Below are positions 1 to 6,480 of a stretch of 59,781 nucleotides of DNA, piece by piece. Location: positions 1-59,781 of the forward strand of contig CADAZN010000012.1 of NCBI GenBank assembly GCA_902792435.1. Reading direction: 5' to 3'. Under the pieces are notes generated by a model. That model saw only the letters and a program-made list of their open reading frames with translations. It did not search any database and was not told the DNA's origin. A program made the translations under genes and the position numbers. The stretch comes from an uncultured Bacteroidales bacterium (GTDB lineage Bacteria; Bacteroidota; Bacteroidia; Bacteroidales; Muribaculaceae). The stretch's first letter is position 1, and each line of letters opens with the position of its first letter.

Positions 1-84
1 ATATTGATGTTGTGCTGTTGCTTTTTACTGAAAGCTGCTACTAACGACTCATAAATCTACCCTTAATCGTGTATTGGATGATAG

Positions 85-633
85 TTGCGGATTTTAGGTG
101 CTATTTTATTATTAGCATCATCGTGCAAAAGTACTAAAAACTTGTTTCAAAGAACTGATGTGCAACAAAACACCTACATCGAGATTGACGAAACCATGGC
201 GCCTGTTCCCAATGACAGCAAGAAACAATCTTATCTTTATCACTCTCTTGATAAGACTGTAAAATTACCTACCAATTTTGATGTAACAAAAACAATTGCC
301 GACCTGCAAGTTTTCTCTAGTAAAATCGAATATTCTTGTTCATATAATGGTAATGATGACGCCGAGAGCCGTAAAGCAGCGGTAAACTATGCCATCAGCC
401 AAGCGCTTAAGATTAATGGCAATGCAGATGTGATGATTGAGCCAAAGTTTGAAGTCCTAACCGAAGACGGAAGAATAACATCTGTCAGAGTCAGTGGATA
501 TGTTGCTAACTATTGCAACTTCCGTACTGCAACTAAGGAAGACCTGAAATTGCTAAAAGAAGCAAAGGATAACATACAAATTATATCTAAAGTGCCTGTA
601 CAAGAACAAGAAAAAGAACAAGAAAAAAAGTAA
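85..633 (+). CDS. Small lipoprotein of unknown function
   Basis: A 182-residue protein starting at a TTG that directly follows an in-frame stop; no ATG lies in frame before residue 38. The short N-terminus (hydrophobic residues 3-10, then ASSC ending at Cys14) reads as a lipoprotein signal, which argues that the TTG start is real or that the first codons were lost. The middle (about residues 85-160) has an Ala/Lys-rich helix, an NADVMIEPKFEV strand and a SGYVANYCNFR strand. This layout (helix, NADV-x-EP-x-F, GYxAxYxNFR) recurs in unnamed Bacteroidales lipoproteins, as far as I recall. The C-terminus is a run of EQEK repeats. A strong terminator follows at 705-738. Function is unknown; probably anchored in the outer membrane. 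Confidence 0.6.
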   Translation: MRILGAILLLASSCKSTKNLFQRTDVQQNTYIEIDETMAPVPNDSKKQSYLYHSLDKTVKLPTNFDVTKTIADLQVFSSKIEYSCSYNGNDDAESRKAAVNYAISQALKINGNADVMIEPKFEVLTEDGRITSVRVSGYVANYCNFRTATKEDLKLLKEAKDNIQIISKVPVQEQEKEQEKK

Positions 634-704
634 TACTTGGCTTAGTCACTTCATATTGAAATAACACTTTATAAGATATTAATAAGCAAGCTATTGCTAT
701 TTTT

Positions 705-738
705 GAGGGTGTGTCATAATTGACACACCCTCATTTTT
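705..738 (+). terminator. Rho-independent terminator
   Basis: Arms GAGGGTGTGTCA and TGACACACCCTC close on a tiny loop and are followed by an ATTTTTA tract. It ends the lipoprotein transcript of 85-633. Confidence 0.85.
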
Positions 739-899
739 ATAAAAGAAATATTATTATTTACACTATAGTATGTCCTTATTGTTCTATTTTTTTCAAAAAC
801 ATATTATAAGCGCAAAACAAAAAAAGCAAGATATTTCAGAAATAAGTTTTTTTTTTCCTAACTTTACAACATCATTAACACACATAAAACATAACAATC

Positions 900-1307
900 A
901 TGAAACGAACAACAATCATTCTTTTAACAATTGCCATCGCACTGATGGCGGGGACTGCATCGGTCGATGCTAAAAAGAGAGCCAGTGGCGGCAAATCACG
1001 CACCGTCTACTATGTGGTAGTGGGTTCATACAGTATTCTTGACAATGCTATTGAAAGGGAAAGCGAGTATCCAGATGCCTTTGATTGTATGCCAATCTTC
1101 TTAGGCAAAGCGAATGGCCAAACCGTATATCGAATAGTCTACAGCATGCATTACAGTCTTGATGCAGCTAAGCGTTCAATCAATGATCTAAAAAATAGCT
1201 ATGTTGGTCATTGGTTTTCACCATGGGTATGGACAAACAATGGTCATGCCAAGTGTGTCTATCGCCCCACCGACTATTCAGGAAGGCTTGTACCAATCAC
1301 CCCTTGA
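900..1307 (+). CDS. Secreted SPOR-like protein
   Basis: A 135-residue protein with a signal peptide (KR, hydrophobic stretch 6-20, cleavage near VDA-KK). The mature part begins with YYVVVGSYSILDNAI and continues with a second half ending in SLDAAKRSINDLK. The order strand, GSYS, helix, strand, helix matches the SPOR peptidoglycan-binding fold, where the signature is a VxxGSF/Y strand followed by an A-rich helix. I infer a periplasmic, possibly septal-peptidoglycan-binding role; the similarity is weak and no experimental function is implied. It is 66 bases upstream of the next lipoprotein and may share its transcript. A partial promoter match (TAACTTTA at about 858) precedes it. Confidence 0.6.
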   Translation: MKRTTIILLTIAIALMAGTASVDAKKRASGGKSRTVYYVVVGSYSILDNAIERESEYPDAFDCMPIFLGKANGQTVYRIVYSMHYSLDAAKRSINDLKNSYVGHWFSPWVWTNNGHAKCVYRPTDYSGRLVPITP

Positions 1308-1373
1308 CGATATTCATATACACTTAAAGGGAAGTTAGAGATTGAATACTAACAATTTCAAAACATAACAATT

Positions 1374-1961
1374 ATGAAAAAAATTCTTTATTTCTCAGCA
1401 TTATCAGTTCTTGCTATAGCAATGACAGCATGCGCCACAGGTACTAACACCTCAGCTAGCAGTTCACTAGAAGATACTACAGTAATCGTCGAGGAACAAG
1501 TAGACACCACAGCAGCATTACAAGAAACAGAAGCAGCACAACCCGAGGCCGAGAGCACAGCCGACAACACCTACAACGAACAAGAAGCTGAAGCCTTCGC
1601 CACTATGTTCATAAAGCAAGGCAAACCTCTAGCTTATCGTTTATCCAGTGCTAGAAAATTTATGACTCCCGAGTTATATGCCAAGTGCAAAAGTTATACA
1701 AGTAGCACTAATATAGAGAATGAAGGCGAAGAACCTTATCTTGCTTATGGCGAAGAGGATCATCACATAACCAGGCCGGGTGTGTTTATCAAGAGCTTAG
1801 GCAATGGTGAATTCTGTGGAACTTTGAGCGAAGTTAGTGACTTTGCAGGCGACGAAGGTGGCTATTCCAACAGAGAATGTACCATCATAGTCGACAAGGT
1901 CGATGGTGAATATAAAGTAGTCAACATCTACAACTACATGAAAAAGCGCTACGAGCTGTAA
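1374..1961 (+). CDS. Lipoprotein of unknown function
   Basis: A 195-residue lipoprotein: signal residues 1-18, lipobox MTAC with Cys20. Next comes a Ser/Thr/Glu-rich spacer of about 45 residues, then a folded domain from about residue 65 (EAFATMFIKQ) to the C-terminus (KVDGEYKVVNIYNYMKKRYEL). The helix-rich start and the closing strand VDGEYKVVNIY resemble DUF3828/NTF2-like modules that sit behind lipoprotein anchors, but I cannot assign a family with certainty. It follows the SPOR-like gene in the same direction. Confidence 0.6.
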   Translation: MKKILYFSALSVLAIAMTACATGTNTSASSSLEDTTVIVEEQVDTTAALQETEAAQPEAESTADNTYNEQEAEAFATMFIKQGKPLAYRLSSARKFMTPELYAKCKSYTSSTNIENEGEEPYLAYGEEDHHITRPGVFIKSLGNGEFCGTLSEVSDFAGDEGGYSNRECTIIVDKVDGEYKVVNIYNYMKKRYEL

Positions 1962-2035
1962 AACCTTCATTTGTCATTCATTGTCTTAAAACTGAATCAA
2001 TTGAGTCCGCCCTCTAATGATTATCATTCAACATA

Positions 2036-2065
2036 TTGCAATTTAAAATTTTTTCAGTAACTTTG
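2036..2065 (+). promoter_or_regulatory. Bacteroidota-type promoter for nadE
   Basis: A -7 box TAACTTTG (2058-2065) and a -33 TTG (2036-2038) are separated by 19 bases, the expected geometry for the primary sigma factor of Bacteroidota. The start codon is 43 bases further on. Confidence 0.75.
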
Positions 2066-2107
2066 TAACCTCACGATAAATAACCAACATAAACACTATA
2101 AAAGCTC

Positions 2108-2869
2108 ATGAAAGATTTTAACGCTAAAGAAGTTACTCAACAAGCTATCCAGTGGATTAGGGATTGGTTTGAAGAAAACGGAAAAGGATGCAACGCCGTG
2201 ATTGGCATCTCGGGTGGCAAGGACAGCAGCGTCGTTGCTGCTTTGTGTGCCGAGGCTTTAGGCAAAGACCGTGTTTTCGGAGTTACCATGCCCAATGGGG
2301 TACAGCCCGACATTGACGACAGCATGCAACTTATCAACCATCTGGGCATTGGCCATTGTTGTGTGAACATCGGCGACACCTACCAAGCTCTCATGGCTGC
2401 AGTAACTGAGCAACTGGGTTCTGTGGGCAAGGAAGTGAGCAGCCAAACCGTCATCAACATGCCACCACGACTGCGCATGACCACGCTTTATGCCATCTCA
2501 CAATCGATGAACGGACGAGTTGCCAACACTTGCAACCTCTCGGAAGACTGGGTGGGATATTCCACGCGATATGGTGACGCAGCGGGCGACTTCGCACCAC
2601 TGGGTGGACTCACCGTGCAAGAAGTCATCGCAGTAGGTAAAGAACTGGGACTGCCCATTGACCTCGTTGAGAAGACTCCTTCTGACGGACTTTGTGGCAA
2701 GACCGATGAGGACAACCTGGGATTTACCTACGCGGCCCTCGACCGTTACATCCGCACTGGTGAGTGCGACGATCCGCACGTTAAAGCCCTCATCGACGAC
2801 AAGCACGTCAAGAATCTCTTCAAGCTCAAACCAATACCACATTTTGAGTACACCCCAACCGAATACTGA
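2108..2869 (+). CDS. nadE: NH3-dependent NAD+ synthetase
   Basis: Catalyses the last step of NAD synthesis: deamido-NAD+ + ATP + ammonia to NAD+ + AMP + PPi, in the cytoplasm. The ATP-pyrophosphatase P-loop SGGKDSS is at residues 35-41. Further family marks are NLSEDWVGYSTRYGD (adenylate and substrate contact) and PSDGLCGKTDEDNLGFTY. At 253 residues it is the short form without an N-terminal glutaminase, so it should use free ammonia. It has its own promoter (2036-2065). Its stop codon lies within a 7-base-period repeat (2865-2895), and a zinc-ribbon gene follows 29 bases later. Confidence 0.93.
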   Translation: MKDFNAKEVTQQAIQWIRDWFEENGKGCNAVIGISGGKDSSVVAALCAEALGKDRVFGVTMPNGVQPDIDDSMQLINHLGIGHCCVNIGDTYQALMAAVTEQLGSVGKEVSSQTVINMPPRLRMTTLYAISQSMNGRVANTCNLSEDWVGYSTRYGDAAGDFAPLGGLTVQEVIAVGKELGLPIDLVEKTPSDGLCGKTDEDNLGFTYAALDRYIRTGECDDPHVKALIDDKHVKNLFKLKPIPHFEYTPTEY

Positions 2870-2895
2870 TTACTGAAAACTGACTACTGATAACT
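2865..2895. repeat. Heptamer array (ACTGANN)4
   Basis: ACTGA occurs at 2865, 2872, 2879 and 2886, an exact 7-base period (ACTGATT, ACTGAAA, ACTGACT, ACTGATA, then ACT). It begins in the nadE stop codon and fills the gap before the next gene. Confidence 0.75.
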
Positions 2896-2898
2896 CTT

Positions 2899-3414
2899 AT
2901 GGCACTGATTACTTGTCCCGCTTGCGGGAAACAAATATCCGACCGAGCTGTTTCTTGTCCACATTGTGGCGAGCCCATCCAGGGCCAAGAGCCCATGATG
3001 GAAAATCAGCAACAAGAACCGGTTCAGCAATATGACGAAAGCGGCAATAATAACCGCAAATTTATCGCTCCTTTGGCGATTGTTGCAGGTGTGTTACTAG
3101 CAGTTCTCGTAGGAGTAATAGCCTACAATAAAGGTGCAAAAAACGTGGATGAAACTGCCGCAGAGCCTGCATCCGAGTCCTATACAGCAGTTGACACCTC
3201 AAGCACCATTTCACCATCAGCTCCTTTTAACACCAGCATGCAACCGCAAACCGAATCGAAATCTGAAGATGATGCCGTTAAATCTGCCGAAGAAACCTCT
3301 GAGGACTTGCCTAGCATTCCAAGACATAGCAGCCACCATCACCGCTCATCCAGGCCACACAATCCCTCCATTGACGAAATGATTAATAATGCTCCACCCG
3401 CAGCGTGGAGATAA
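2899..3414 (+). CDS. Zinc-ribbon single-pass membrane protein
   Basis: A 171-residue protein in three parts. A zinc ribbon (CPAC at Cys6/9 and CPHC at Cys20/23) is followed by a Gln-rich linker, one membrane segment at about residues 55-76, and a low-complexity Ser/Pro/His tail. The tail contains LPSIPRH, a motif shared with the next gene. By the positive-inside rule the ribbon should face the cytoplasm and the tail the periplasm. Zinc-ribbon/TM proteins of this type (for example the YvbJ-like group) are widespread but functionally undefined. It is 40 bases from the next zinc-ribbon gene, so the two are likely cotranscribed. Confidence 0.7.
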   Translation: MALITCPACGKQISDRAVSCPHCGEPIQGQEPMMENQQQEPVQQYDESGNNNRKFIAPLAIVAGVLLAVLVGVIAYNKGAKNVDETAAEPASESYTAVDTSSTISPSAPFNTSMQPQTESKSEDDAVKSAEETSEDLPSIPRHSSHHHRSSRPHNPSIDEMINNAPPAAWR

Positions 3415-3454
3415 CTGAGTAGATAACTAATAACAACATAATAACCTATTACCT

Positions 3455-4306
3455 ATGGCACAAATCTTTTGTATCAACTGTGGAAACAAAATCCCCGAGG
3501 GAGCACACTTCTGCCCCGCGTGTGGCACTCCACGACCAGCTCTGCCTTCCGACTATCAAGAGCAGCCTGCTGTGCAGCAACCAGCGCAGCAACCAACGCA
3601 GCAGCCACAACCTTATGCTCCCCAGCAAGACCAGTATGCTGCCCCCGACATGCCGCCACCACTAGGTCCCGAGCAGCCCTATCAACAACCCTATCAACAG
3701 CCCTACGCTCCAGGGCTGCCACCACAGCAATATCCACCCAAGAAAAAGTCAAGCGGCGGCATCATAGCACTCATAGCAGTGCTAGCTCTCGCAGCCTTGG
3801 CTGGCGGTGGATGGGCACTTTACAAGTATGTGCTCAAGCCTTCGGCGCCTGTAGAGAACAATGAGCCGTCCACCTCGTTCAGCAGTGAAGAGGACAACAC
3901 TACCTACTCTACCGAGGTGTCACCCATCGACAGCGTGACAACTGTCACCGACACAGTAGTAACAGTTGATAACAACGGCACTAAAGAAGAGATTATCATT
4001 CAAGATCCACAACCCGATGTGCCAAGCATTCCTCAAGAAAAGGTAAACCGAAGAAGATCTGGCGAACCTTGGGGCATGACCGACGAAGAGGCGGCACAAA
4101 TGCGACGCAACAGGCAAAACGTGCCCAGCATTCCTCGTTCACAACAGCGTCAGTCAAGGCGTGATCGCTACAACGGCGAACCCTGGGGTATGACCGATGA
4201 GGAAGCAGCACAAATGAATGACGGCATGCCAATGGGTATGACCGACGAAGAAGCTGCCATGATGCGACAGATGCAACGCCAACAGCGCAGAGCAAGGCGC
4301 CGTTAA
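3455..4306 (+). CDS. Zinc-ribbon membrane protein with repeated PWGMTDEEAA tail
   Basis: A 283-residue protein. The N-terminal zinc ribbon has Cys6, 9, 20 and 23. A Pro/Gln/Tyr-rich disordered linker (about 30-95) leads to one membrane segment (about 101-126). After an acidic Ser/Thr stretch the tail carries GEPWGMTDEEAAQM at about 203-216, again at 241-254, and a shorter MPMGMTDEEAAMM at 258-270. These alternate with PSIP motifs (about 190 and 224) and Arg-rich spacers, and the protein ends in a basic run. The repeat looks like a short linear binding module; I do not recognise it. It shares the PSIPR motif and ribbon spacing with its upstream neighbour. A bidirectional terminator follows. 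Confidence 0.72.
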   Translation: MAQIFCINCGNKIPEGAHFCPACGTPRPALPSDYQEQPAVQQPAQQPTQQPQPYAPQQDQYAAPDMPPPLGPEQPYQQPYQQPYAPGLPPQQYPPKKKSSGGIIALIAVLALAALAGGGWALYKYVLKPSAPVENNEPSTSFSSEEDNTTYSTEVSPIDSVTTVTDTVVTVDNNGTKEEIIIQDPQPDVPSIPQEKVNRRRSGEPWGMTDEEAAQMRRNRQNVPSIPRSQQRQSRRDRYNGEPWGMTDEEAAQMNDGMPMGMTDEEAAMMRQMQRQQRRARRR

Positions 4307-4355
4307 CCAAGAACTTCAAGATTACGCACAACAGCCATAATGGCTTACAATCCTC

Positions 4356-4401
4356 AAAAAAGAGGTTGTGACAAGGATTTTACCTTACCACAACCTCTTT
4401 A
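4356..4401. terminator. Bidirectional terminator
   Basis: Arms AGAGGTTGTG (4361-4370) and CACAACCTCT (4389-4398), an A-run before and a T-tract after. It separates the convergent genes ending at 4306 (+) and 4422 (-). Confidence 0.7.
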
Positions 4402-4421
4402 TTGTGTTATTTTCCAGTAAC

Positions 4422-4988
4422 TTAAATCACAAATGTCGAGTCATAGTACTTTTGAACGTCACTAGCCTCGATGTCAAAGTCTTTCTCCTTGCCCAGAATC
4501 TCCATGTTCTCGCTGTTCTTGCAGCGGCAACGGATGATATTGTCGGTGCTAGGCACATATAGTATCACATCCTCCTGATATTGGTCAACAAATACATTGC
4601 TTAACTTAACCATATAGAAATCAGTGCCATTATGGTTAAACTTGTAGGCCGAGCCACTCACACCTCCTATCTGCTCCTTCAAGGAAGCAACACCCGCGCG
4701 AGCAACGAAGTCATCGTTGGCGAGCAAGTTGCGGATGGGTTGCTTGGTGCCCTCTTTGCCCACTGCTGCGGCAATAAGCTCAGCGATACTCTTGTTGTTA
4801 GAATAAGATGACGACACAGCAGCGTCGGCTGCACGGTCGGTAGGCATCTCCAAGCCGGGACGTTTCTTAGTAGTAACCTTGGTGGTCGATGCTTTCTTCT
4901 TTGTAACCTTCTTCTTGGGAGCGGCATCCACCGAGAATGCCACGGCAAGTGCCAACATGCACACGAGAATTGTTGTGATTTTCTTCAT
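4422..4988 (-). CDS. Secreted basic protein of unknown function
   Basis: A 188-residue protein with a clear signal peptide (residues 1-22, cleavage after VDA). A Lys/Thr-rich spacer (PKKKVTKKK...) is followed by a compact domain from about residue 65. That domain has a helix (IAELIAAAVG), two strands (DFYMVKLSNVFV, DVILYVPSTDNIIRCRC) and a Tyr-containing C-terminus. No family recognised. A promoter-like TATATTTG (5030-5037, minus strand) sits about 40 bases upstream. Probably periplasmic. Confidence 0.6.
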   Translation of the reverse strand: MKKITTILVCMLALAVAFSVDAAPKKKVTKKKASTTKVTTKKRPGLEMPTDRAADAAVSSSYSNNKSIAELIAAAVGKEGTKQPIRNLLANDDFVARAGVASLKEQIGGVSGSAYKFNHNGTDFYMVKLSNVFVDQYQEDVILYVPSTDNIIRCRCKNSENMEILGKEKDFDIEASDVQKYYDSTFVI

Positions 4989-5029
4989 TTTCTTGTGATT
5001 TTAGGGGTTATAATCGTTTTATTGTGGCG

Positions 5030-5037
5030 CAAATATA
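5030..5037 (-). promoter_or_regulatory. -7 box for the secreted protein at 4422-4988
   Basis: TATATTTG on the minus strand fits TAnnTTTG. No clear -33 TTG at the right distance. Confidence 0.5.
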
Positions 5038-5071
5038 ATACATTTTTGCTATACATCACATCTTAGCACAA

Positions 5072-5104
5072 GAAAAAAGCCCCAACACGAGTTGATGTTG
5101 AGGC
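5072..5104 (-). terminator. Terminator of tRNA-Tyr
   Basis: On the minus strand, arms at 5096-5104 and 5079-5087 (GCCTCAACA / TGTTGGGGC) are followed by a U-tract from the A-run 5073-5078. Confidence 0.75.
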
Positions 5105-5116
5105 TCTTTGGAAGCG

Positions 5117-5196
5117 TGGGAAGAGGTGGACTCGAACCACCGAACCCGAAGGAGCGGATTTACAGTCCGCCGCAATTGCCACTATGCGATCTTCCC
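5117..5196 (-). tRNA. tRNA-Tyr(GTA)
   Basis: On the minus strand the acceptor stem GGGAAGA/TCTTCCC, the anticodon arm GCGGA-CTGTAAA-TCCGC with anticodon GTA, a long class II variable arm (TCCTTCGGGTTC) and a T-arm GGTGG-TTCGAGT-CCACC all form cleanly. Discriminator is A; CCA is not encoded. About 80 bases. A good promoter lies at 5215-5244. Confidence 0.95.
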
Positions 5197-5214
5197 AAAC
5201 ATTAATAGCGACTG

Positions 5215-5244
5215 CAAAGGTAATACTTTTTTTTAAATCTGCAA
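5215..5244 (-). promoter_or_regulatory. Promoter of tRNA-Tyr
   Basis: Minus strand: -7 box TACCTTTG (5222-5215), 19-base spacer, -33 TTG (5244-5242). Confidence 0.75.
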
Positions 5245-5302
5245 ATTTTTTCTTCATTCCACGTCTTTTTTCTGTCATAAAACACACAAAACACCAATCA
5301 TT

Positions 5303-5332
5303 TTGCGTTTTATATTATATTTATTATCTTTG
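5303..5332 (+). promoter_or_regulatory. Promoter of the zinc-ribbon/WG block
   Basis: -33 TTG (5303-5305), 19-base spacer, -7 TATCTTTG (5325-5332), 70 bases ahead of the gene at 5403. Confidence 0.75.
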
Positions 5333-5402
5333 CATTCACTAAAAAAGAAACCGTAAAACAAATTCATAACCAAGTCACAACCACCACAACAAACTAACTG
5401 CT

Positions 5403-6437
5403 ATGGCTCTAATAACATGCCCTGAGTGTGGCCGCAAAATCTCGACAAAAGCCGACTTCTGTCCACAATGCGGATGGAAACCCTCATTGCTCTATCAAGA
5501 GAAATCGCCAGCTACACCCAGCGAGACGCCACACCACGGCAGCCCGGCAGCCACAAATAATAGTGAACGATTCAACTTAAAGAAAATCAACACTCTCACT
5601 GTGCTGAAGATTATTATTGTAGCGCTTGCTATCATTGCCGCTATTGTTTTCTTTAAAAACCACTCAGGAAACGGAAATCACAATACTTCTGACAACGCTC
5701 CCACTAGCAATATTGAGGATTCAGAATCTAAACAAGGGAACGGATGGCAGTACGACATCAACGAGAGTAATGGAGAGGTAGTTGCATCCATAGTTGCCGA
5801 CGACAGCACCATTACTATAAAATATATGGCTAGCAATGCTAACTCTATACTTATGGTCATGAACACCTCAAAGGTGCCCAACTTCAAAGACAACAAACTG
5901 CTGGGCATCTCTTTCGACAATGTCAATCACTTATGCGAGACACAGAGAGACATGGACGCTGGCTCACCCACCTACCGCGTGGCATTGAACGCCGAGCTGA
6001 TTGAAAAATTCAAAACCATACCTAAGTTTTCACTCATTTTTGACGATGAGGAGGTCACATTCTCATCAAGCCAAGCTCTCAACATGCCATCGACCGAGTC
6101 GCTGCAACCCAGCAATGAAACAACGACCGAGCAAAGCCAACAGCAAAGCGGCCAACAAGGCCCCACCCAGCAACACCGAGAATCAAGGAGTAATCGCAAC
6201 AACGAGGAGTGGGAAGATATCTATGAGTCACCAGGTGATCAAGTCTTTGCCGACCCAAGACTCATCGAGAATCATCCCAAGCAACCGCGCAACGCAGATG
6301 TACCAACACGCACCCGCCCTACTGCAGAGTCAGATCACCAAAAAACAGACGACGCACGTCCTACCAATGAGTTATTACAAAAAGAAAAAGAGGAACATAG
6401 GCGTCAAATTCTAGGAGTATCCAACGAAGACAACTAA
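5403..6437 (+). CDS. Zinc-ribbon single-pass membrane protein
   Basis: A 344-residue protein. The zinc ribbon has Cys6, 9, 20 and 23, and one membrane segment lies at about 64-84. A probable beta-rich domain (about 110-215) contains NGWQYDINESNGEVVASIVADDSTITIKYM and ends near DDEEVTFSS. After it comes a Gln/Ser/Glu-rich tail of some 120 residues. The middle domain looks like a periplasmic sensor or binding domain; I cannot name it. Its N-terminus is nearly the same as that of the protein at 2899. It has a good promoter, and the WG-repeat gene follows after 43 bases, so the three genes 5403-10687 are probably one transcript. Confidence 0.7.
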   Translation: MALITCPECGRKISTKADFCPQCGWKPSLLYQEKSPATPSETPHHGSPAATNNSERFNLKKINTLTVLKIIIVALAIIAAIVFFKNHSGNGNHNTSDNAPTSNIEDSESKQGNGWQYDINESNGEVVASIVADDSTITIKYMASNANSILMVMNTSKVPNFKDNKLLGISFDNVNHLCETQRDMDAGSPTYRVALNAELIEKFKTIPKFSLIFDDEEVTFSSSQALNMPSTESLQPSNETTTEQSQQQSGQQGPTQQHRESRSNRNNEEWEDIYESPGDQVFADPRLIENHPKQPRNADVPTRTRPTAESDHQKTDDARPTNELLQKEKEEHRRQILGVSNEDN

Positions 6438-6480
6438 GTTTCATACCTATTTTAGTCTTTCAGCAATATAACATTTTAAT

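Noticed and set aside
1-84. A gene end at the left edge
   Set aside because: Short frames stop at about 44 and 54, but too few codons are visible to say whether either is the C-terminus of a real gene.
770-973. A 67-codon frame before the SPOR-like gene
   Set aside because: It overlaps the start of that gene in another frame and contains poly-Phe/Asn low-complexity translation of AT-rich intergenic DNA.
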